This document shows positions 56,914-64,000 of a stretch of 64,000 nt of DNA, piece after piece. Source of the DNA: Hsuehochloa calcarea (lineage: Eukaryota; Streptophyta; Magnoliopsida; Poales; Poaceae); the NCBI GenBank assembly GCA_036346395.1, contig JAYEVG010000036.1:1-64000 (forward strand), in the 5' to 3' direction. Position numbers and translations under genes: made by a program. The notes under the pieces are model-generated. The model had not been told where the DNA came from. It saw only the letters and a program-made list of their open reading frames with translations, and searched no databases. Positions within the stretch are counted from its first letter, which is position 1. Each line of letters begins with the position of its first letter.

Positions 56914-58758
56914 TAAAGTATCTTGTCCCACCATTGTGAGTTAATGGTATGGTGTGGTAATTAATGATAATCATATTGTGGAACTAACATTTTCCATGAG
57001 TTGGATGAATGGGTTATGTTCCAACCTGATGAAGACTTGGGATGATCATGAGTTGATCATCAAGTCAAGGTTCAAGTAAAGGATGCATCATGTGTTGATG
57101 CATATGAAGAGCTTGAAGAAAAGGAAATCATCGTGTGTCGATGATATTGAGAGACCATGTGAGAGGTCCTCCACTCTGAGTGATGAGTATTTGACAAGTG
57201 TGTTGATTAGATTGAGAGTTGAGGTTTTGGTTTGGGTGTTTCGGTCGGTGAGTGGAAATCGGAACTACATGTGTATGGAGCGGAAGTTCGATTAATCAGA
57301 ACTACGGTGTTGGAAATAGGAACTTCCGATTTATCCGGTTTTGCTCTCGGTGAAGGAAATCGGAACTTCCGCACAAGGGGTAGCGAGTGTCCGATATCTT
57401 GACATTGAGTGTTCTCGAGATATCAAATCGAATTAAATATCCGGAAAGTCGGTTGTTAGGATATCGGAAGTACCGCTTGATGTTGAGCGCGAACTTCCGA
57501 TATTCTGAAATCGCGGATGTTCGAAATCGAAACTTCATTGTGGTAATTGCGGAACTTCCGATTGTGTCGAGTAATCGCAGAGAAGATTATTTTGTGATTT
57601 TGATCTTGTATGAGTTTGAGTCTTATACAAATGTTGATGCTATGTTATTGTGCAATGCTATGTGATGTGTTTTTGTCTAAGTTGACTGCAGGGCATCAAG
57701 ATGGAGTCGTGGCGAGACACGTGGACCGGACTAGGCGCAGGAGGTGTTGAGGTCGAGCGGTCGGGATGTGTCAAGACGGCGTGAATCTTGAAGCGGTTGC
57801 GAGTCGTGCATAACAAGTTGTGCGGAGGCTTCGGAAGGTGCGCAAAGGCGAAAGGGTCTTTTCGCAAGCGGCAAAAGTGGAGGCGGTTCCGTTCGGTGTA
57901 GCGGGCTTAATGGGTTGGAGGCCCATTAGGAAAGGCTATAAATAGGGGAGAACCCTGGAGTTAGGGTTAGACTTTTGGAGAGAAAATTAGGGTTAGCTCT
58001 AGAAAAGGTTTTGTTTTGCTTTTTGAGAGCTTGTTGAGAGGGAGAGTATGAATGAAACCTATTGTAATCATTCCTCTTTGCGTTACCTCTGTAATCCATG
58101 TTTCAATCCAATGAAATCGAGGTTTCGATTATTTGATTTTGCAACTCTCTCTCTCTCTGTTCATGTTGAATATCTAGGGTTTTGGCATATCTTTTGATTC
58201 GTTTTATGAGATAGCATGAAACTTCATATCTAGAATCGTTTTGGTATTGCTATTACTTCCTCAAAGTTTCATGCTCTAAGAATCGAGAATCTCGCTTATC
58301 ATTGGTTTTGGTCTTTCTTGCCCTTCTTCAAGAAATCATTTTTGGTTCGATTATTGAATCTTTGGTTGCGATTCTTCTCCATAAGGTCAAGATGGTGTTT
58401 AGGATGATGTCTGTAAAACTTGACACGAGAAGAGCATTCAAGATTAAGTAGTTTGGATTTTGGGCAAAAACCGAGGCGTTACATTCTTGATCGGGATAAT
58501 CGAGCTTAGATTTTATGCGTGGAAGTACATAGCGGAACTTCCGCGATATACATATGGAACTACGCAAGCGGAACTTCGCAATCTACTCCCGGAACTTCCG
58601 ATTTCGGAAGAACGACCTAAAACTTGTCTTTGTTTTTGATCTAGCTTCATTTACTTTCTTTAGATCTTGAGAGATCTTTGTAGGTGGTTTTAAATACGAG
58701 TGAAGGGAGTGTTAATTTTAGGCACCATTCACCCCGTCATTGCCATTTCGGTCCTTCA
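56914..58758 (+). repeat. 5' LTR of the SIRE-like element
   Basis: The start is inferred from similarity to the LTR starts at 55793 and 56397 (CCATTGTGAGTTAATGG). The 3' end is firm because the primer-binding site follows. Contains a TATAAATAG box at about 57940, transcript-leader-like AGGGTTAG words after it, and four CGGAACTTCCG palindromes. Confidence 0.7.
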
Positions 58759-58775
58759 ATTGGTATCGAGCGGTT
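58759..58775 (+). other. Primer-binding site of the SIRE-like element
   Basis: ATTGGTATCGAGCGG follows the LTR. It corresponds to the initiator-Met tRNA site (TGGTATCAGAGC) with an apparent missing base. Confidence 0.75.
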
Positions 58776-58811
58776 AGCTCTTCTTGATAGATCTTAACGG
58801 TCGGTTGAGCC

Positions 58812-59760
58812 ATGGCAGCGGACAAGTATTCCACCAAGCCTCCGCTTTTTGATAGTCCGGATTACCCTTCGGAAGAGCCGAATGGAAACTTACATCGAGG
58901 CTCGGGGTATGCCATCCGGAGAAAGGTGAAGGTTAGATTTGTATTCTGCCGATGAGAACATCAATCTTTGGAAACATGGCCGATGTTGAGGCAAATGCTA
59001 AGGCAAGGAACATAATCATTTGTGGTTTAAGCGTAGTGAGTTTGATCGTATTTCTCATTTGATTTACGCTTATGACATCCGGGTGACTCGATGCATACCA
59101 TGAGGCACCACTCGAGTTAAGACGGTTCGACAAGACCGGTTCAAGCGTGAATCTGATAAATTTGAAATGCTTTGGTGAATCTTTAGGCGAGTGCTTTTCG
59201 GCGTTTTCACAAGATTTTGAGCAACCTCCGAGCGGTCGGTCTTACATACCCGACTCGGATAACGCTCGACAGATGCTTTCTCGCACTTGATCTTCGTGTT
59301 TGGGAGATGAAAGTGACTACCATCAAAGATAGCACGGACCTCTCGACACGACTCTTGATGCGCTTTACTCGCGTATCAAGACTCACGAGATTGACATTGT
59401 CTCTCGAAGGTCGAAGTCACGATCGATGGCTTTAGTCACCGATCCCACTACGGATCTTCTTACGAGTCGTCGTGGGTTCTCCTAGCTGCTCTCGTGACAT
59501 AGCGATGATCGGTTAGAGCGACTTGAGGATGAGCAGCTAGCCCTCCTAGCTCGGAAGTTTTCCCATGCTTACAAGAGGAGGAGGGATGGTAAAAGAGGAG
59601 GTCTGTGATTTGTTTCGAGTGTGGTGGCCCCAACCACATCCGAGCAAGCTGTCCCAAGCTTGGGAAGGGCAAAGGTGACTATGGCGGTCCAAGCAAAACG
59701 ACTACATCGACAAGAACCGCAACACGAAGCCCTCAAAGACTGATCAAGGCAAGAAGAAGT
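58812..59760 (+). pseudogene. SIRE-like gag (broken)
   Basis: The ATG at 58812 begins MAADKYSTKPPLFDSPDYPS. After several frame changes a zinc knuckle CFECGGPNHIRASCPKLGKG lies near 59611-59670 (C-x2-C-x4-H-x4-C). Between them FDRISHLIYAYDIR is recognisable. Confidence 0.8.
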
Positions 59761-61500
59761 TTCGCAACTTTGGGAAGGCAAAGAAGGCGTTCCATCGCGT
59801 CCTCACCGCCTCGACAGGCCGGACACCGGCGAGGTGGAGGGTGGAGTGACGATGATGGGAAGGGCGATCATGATCCCAGGACGGCGGCAACTTCTCGGCA
59901 TGTGCTTCATGGCCCTCGGGGCGGCCCGAGCGACAACGAGTGTACTCGACTCAGATGAGGTTAGTCCCACTTATGACCCGACTTAATGATGCTTTTCTTA
60001 AGCTAGGTAGATTCCATGCTAAGTCTAGGGCTAAGTGTGCCGGGTTGGAGAAGGAAGTAGCTAGACTATCACGGAGCTTACTTTACTTACATCCGCTCCC
60101 TCCCGTGATGAATGTGACACATCTTGTGCTTTGATTGATGATATGGATAAACTAAGGACCTTACATGATAGTGTGTCCTCCAACTTGACATGATTAAGGT
60201 AGAGAACATTAGCCTTCTTCTGAATTAGAGATGAGTAGGTAGCACCTCATTCATCCACTCTTTGTTGAGGCTATCGCTTGCACCTCATGTGAGGTTAAGG
60301 ACAATTCGTTTAGAGGTCTTTATACCATGTTGCTTGATGCGCTGAAGCTTGTGAAAATTGTAATAATCTCAAGATGAACCTAAAGCAGGCAGATCACAAA
60401 ATTGTGAATTTCAAGGCGCTTACTAGAGCCTATTGTTTCTTGTTTAAAGCTGTCCTAAGTTAAGCTCTTTGAACTAGAATCAGTATCTAGCGGTTTCAAG
60501 AAATGATTGATCACGATAACAAATTGGCTCAAGATGCTTCTAAGGACCTTGTTAGCTCACCATGCAATCATTGTTATAAACAAAAATGTGATTTGGTTGC
60601 CTTGGATGAAAAATGTGTGAAGCTAACTAAGGACCTTCTAGAGACACAATCATCTGCTTGTATTGTGTGTCTTTGGGAAGAAGTCTAAGGGTTTGGTAGA
60701 GACGCCTAGCAACGTGAACCAATCATAGCGATAGGATTGTTCCCCAAAGTCAATTTGTGCGTGCACAAGCCAATCTTTCCTCTGTTGTTGGTTCTTCTTA
60801 CGCTTCCTTACCTTCTGCTTGTCCTTCTTCCCCTGCTCTTCTTGCACCTCTCTCTTTGGAGTGTCGGTATCTTATGAACACTCTCGAGAGGTTTGTAGGA
60901 GGCAAGAAGAAGCTCAATCTCATTCTAGACAAATCTAAAATTTGCAGATTTAATCAGGGTCTAGGATATGATATCCATGAGGATATGAGGAAGCATCCAC
61001 CTGTCGTGCTCAAAACCATAGCACCAGGTGTGATCAAAACTAAGCCCAGGACTGAGAAAGTCAATTTTGAGTCAGCGGGCTTTGTTCAAAGGATTTCGAC
61101 GACAAGGTGATTCCACTGCGGCTTGGCCCCTCGTAGGCGAAGTATCATTGCACCTTCATCGGAAAGATGGACATTTAGTTGATCATTGCTTCAGCGCCAA
61201 GATCGCAGCGTAGAGACCGTGTTGAGTCTCTTAGGCACATTCAGGGTCAGCCCCAGATCTTGAGTGCACCTAAGACCAACACGAGGTCTAGATTTGTTCC
61301 ATCTGATGATTTTGGGCAGCATCGAGGACTTGGTTTTTCTGAGTTTTCTGATTTTCATCCTCATGCTCCCTTTGGTCGTAACTTCCGCCGTCCTGAGGGT
61401 AGATCTCGTTTTTCCTTTCGAGATAGCTACCTGCGGCAAGATCAGCATGTTACTGGCACTTCGACTCGCTCCCCCATAGCAGTCGGATCGAAAGAACAGT
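59761..61500 (+). pseudogene. SIRE-like gag-pol linker region (degraded)
   Basis: Short open frames with Lys/Glu-rich and Ser-rich peptides (for example 60503-60688 and 60757-61110). This position in SIRE-type elements holds the long gag C-terminal part and linker. I cannot assign finer domains. Confidence 0.45.
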
Positions 61501-61539
61501 GAGATCTTTGACTTGTTGAGTAACGAGAGCGTAGGGTAG

Positions 61540-62760
61540 ATAGAGGTCGGTCTTGCTTGACTACTTCATCATTCGCCGTGTTACTCAAGATTGGGTGCCA
61601 AAATCACTGTTGATTCAACCCGAGATCGAGACTTTACTCTGTTTGACTCGTGGTCGCATTTGGGAAGGAAAGGTCCGGATTGTAGACTCGGTTGTTCACG
61701 TCATATGGTGGAGATTCTCGTTGGTTTTCTTCCCTAGCCGTGCTCCGGTGATGAGACGATCACCTTCGGAGATGCTTTATTTGGCGCGTCATCGCTAAAG
61801 GTCTGTGAGCATTAATGATTCTTTTATTTTAAAAGATGTTGCCTTAGTAAGTAAGCTGCAGATATAATCGCTTTGGTCTCTCGACTTACTGATAGCGGTT
61901 ATGAGGTGAGCTTTAAGAAAAACAATTGCAAAATTCTTGATTCTTCGGGTAGTCTGGTTTGCGGGATTTCTCGGTATGGGAGGATCTTTCGTGCTGATTT
62001 TTCTGAGTCTTCTGGTGATCCTCTCAGGTGTTTAGTAGCTTCGAATCCGTGATCGACTTTACGGCATAGGAGACTTGGTCATATAGGATTTGATCATCGA
62101 CCGAGTTAGCGCCACGATCTCATTCGTGGTTTGCGAAACTCAAAATGGTCAAGGATCTTGTTTGTGCTCCTTGCTTCGCACGCGGCAAAATGGTTCTTGC
62201 TCCACATCCTCGATTCTGATGACTATGACGGATGCACGTGTCAAGCTGCTCCATATGGACCTGATGGGACCGGCTAGAGTGCGGTCGGTGGGAGGAAGTG
62301 GTGCGTACTTGTCGTGGTCGATGACTTCTCGAGGTATTCTTGGGTGTTTTTCTTAGCCTCGAAGGATGAGACGTTTACTCTTTTTCGTGGTCTTTTAGTA
62401 GGCTTTGTTGAGCTCCCGGTGCATTACGAGCAATCCATGCGATAATGGCACCGAGTTCAAGAATTCCTACTTTGAGAGTTTTGTGGTGAGGCAGTGTAGA
62501 GCATCGGTTCTCGTCTCCATCGTCCCCCAACAAAATGGCGTTGTGGAGAGGAAGAACCGTACCTTGGTCGAGATGGCGGGGCGATGCTTGATGAGTACTC
62601 TACACCTAGGAAGTTTTGGTGAGGCAATTACTCTTGCTTGTCATGTTTCTAATGAGTTTTTCTTGGGCACTCTTGCATCGCACTTCTTATGAGTTGAGAT
62701 ATGGCGAAAACCCATGCGTCTCGCATTTTCGTGTGTTTGGTTGCAAGTGTTTTATTCTCA
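61540..62760 (+). pseudogene. SIRE-like protease/integrase region (broken)
   Basis: Integrase pieces are visible: KLLHMDLMGPARV (about 62240), SNPCDNGTEFKNSYF (about 62430) and PQQNGVVERKNRTLVEMAGR (about 62525-62585), followed by EAITLACHVSN. A protease should lie upstream, but I do not see its active-site motif clearly. Confidence 0.75.
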
Positions 62761-63269
62761 AGTGGGAACCTAGATAAGTTCGAGTCACGATCTTGTGATG
62801 GGATCTTTACGGGTTACTCGACTTCTTCTCGTGCCTATAGAGTGCAGGCTGCGAGTCTATTAAATTGTTAGAGACACGTGAGGTGACCTTGATGAGGCCA
62901 TCCGAGGACTAGGCACGATATCTCGAGTTCCTTAGAGCGACCGAGTCCATCTTTGTGGACGATGAGGAGGATGGAGATGAGGGTTGTTTACAGATCCAGT
63001 TCCTTCTCCTCCTCTTGAGGTGCCTTCTTCCACTTGCACCTCGAGGAGATCGACCCTTACCTTACGCTTCTTACGAAGCTAGTGGCTCTGTTCCTATCTC
63101 ATCGATCATGAGGTAGAGGCCACGTCTTCATCTCACCCTGGACCTCCAAGACACATTCAAAAGGACCATCCTTCAGAGCGGATCATTGAAGACATCTTGG
63201 CGTGTCACACGTTCCAAAGTCGGCTTATCTCTCTTTTGTCTCCATTCTCGCATTAAATCGCCTCATTTG

Positions 63270-64000
63270 AGCCTAAAGGCGTTTGTCATGCTCTTTCGAT
63301 GAGTCATGGACTAACGCCATGCACGAGGAATTGAAAACTTTGAAAGGAACAAGGTGCGGTCCCTTGTTGAGCCCCTCAAGGTCACAATATCATTGGGACC
63401 AAATGGGTGTTCAAGAACAAGCAAAGTGAAGATGGGTTAGTCATTCAAAACAAGGCTAAATTTGTAGCTCGTGGGTACTCTCAAGTGGAGGTCTAGATTT
63501 GAAGAGACCTTTGCCCTGTAGCTAGACTTGAAGCCATTAGAATCTGCTTGCCTTTGCGACTTCTAAGGGTTTCAAGCTTTACAGATGGATGTCAAGAGTG
63601 CCTTCCTCAATGGCCTTATTGAGGAAGAAGTCTATGTCGATGACCTCTGGTTTCGAGAACCCCAAATACCTAACCATGTCTCTGGGCTTTCCAAAGCTTT
63701 GTATGGACTCAAGCAGCTCGAGCTTGGTATGAAAGGCTTAAGTCCTATCTGTGAGCCATGGTTTTGAGATGGGTAAAATTGACAAAACCTTGTTCATCCG
63801 CCGTCTTGGCACCGATCTTACGCTCGTCCGGATCTACGTGGATGACATTATCTTTGGCGGATCCTCGCATGCTCGCTTCCCAGTTTCCGATGTCATGAGC
63901 TCGGAGTTTGAAATGAGCATGATGGGCGAGTTGAGCTTCTTCCTTGGCTTCCAAATCAAAGCAGACTCGGGAGGTACCTTTCTTCATCAAGGCAAATACA
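63270..64000 (+). pseudogene. SIRE-like reverse transcriptase (5' part, broken)
   Basis: Blocks MDVKSAFLNGLIEEEVYVDD (63585) and ALYGLKQ, then the catalytic IYVDDIIFGGSS near 63833-63868 and MGELSFFLGFQIKADSGGTF up to the window end. Upstream, TKWVFKNKQSEDG is recognisable near 63400. Confidence 0.85.

Larger units (their letters stand above)
56914..64000 (+). mobile_element. SIRE-like Ty1/copia retrotransposon, truncated by the window edge
   Basis: 5' LTR about 56914-58758 (ends TTTCGGTCCTTCA), then a primer-binding site, gag, integrase and reverse transcriptase in copia order. The 3' part lies beyond 64000. Coding frames are broken by many small indels and stops, so the copy is dead or badly sequenced. 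Frame damage is far denser than in the host genes, as expected for an old insertion. Confidence 0.85.

Overview
The window is nuclear DNA of a grass, most likely a rice relative (Oryzeae). The evidence is intron-rich plant housekeeping genes with GC-rich first exons, plus grass-type mobile DNA: Ty1/copia and SIRE-like LTR elements, solo LTRs, foldback MITEs, a Helitron and a hAT-like element. I see no bacterial, organellar or viral genome segment, no CRISPR array, and no rRNA or tRNA gene.

The left part (1-25.6 kb) is gene-rich. It holds the 3' half of a calreticulin gene (+), a SNU23/ZMAT2-type spliceosomal zinc-finger gene (-), SEC13 (-) with a partial duplication of its own 5' region lying downstream of it, a large TRM/LONGIFOLIA-like gene (-), about 4.5 kb of non-coding DNA, and the purine-synthesis gene AIR synthetase (+). 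At 25.6-37.7 kb two Ty1/copia elements sit between AIR synthetase and the next genes. The first (-) has very short LTRs and a GAGAA target duplication. The second (+) has unequal LTRs. At 38.3-43.2 kb lie a small DUF3511 gene and a DUF789 gene, both minus strand.

From 43.4 kb to the end I find no host gene. This part is nested mobile DNA: a TIR MITE, two inverted solo LTRs of one family with perfect target duplications (GAAAG, CATTT), an older LTR-like sequence, a hAT-like element, a foldback MITE, a nearly identical 420-bp duplication, chimeric copia fragments, and a SIRE-like copia element that runs off the right edge.

The genes do not form a pathway. Three have secretory or housekeeping roles (calreticulin in the ER lumen, SEC13 in COPII, SNU23 in the spliceosome), one makes purines and one probably acts on microtubules. 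The main oddity is that five conserved genes carry seven single-base indels, nearly all in short homopolymers, and every one is needed to make exon phases close. That pattern points to consensus errors in the assembly more than to five dead genes. I found no convincing undescribed biological system. The more unusual signals are arrays of 11-nt CGG-N5-CCG palindromes in two unrelated LTR families, a leaderless duplicate of the SEC13 5' region, and the foldback and duplication cluster near 54-55.6 kb.
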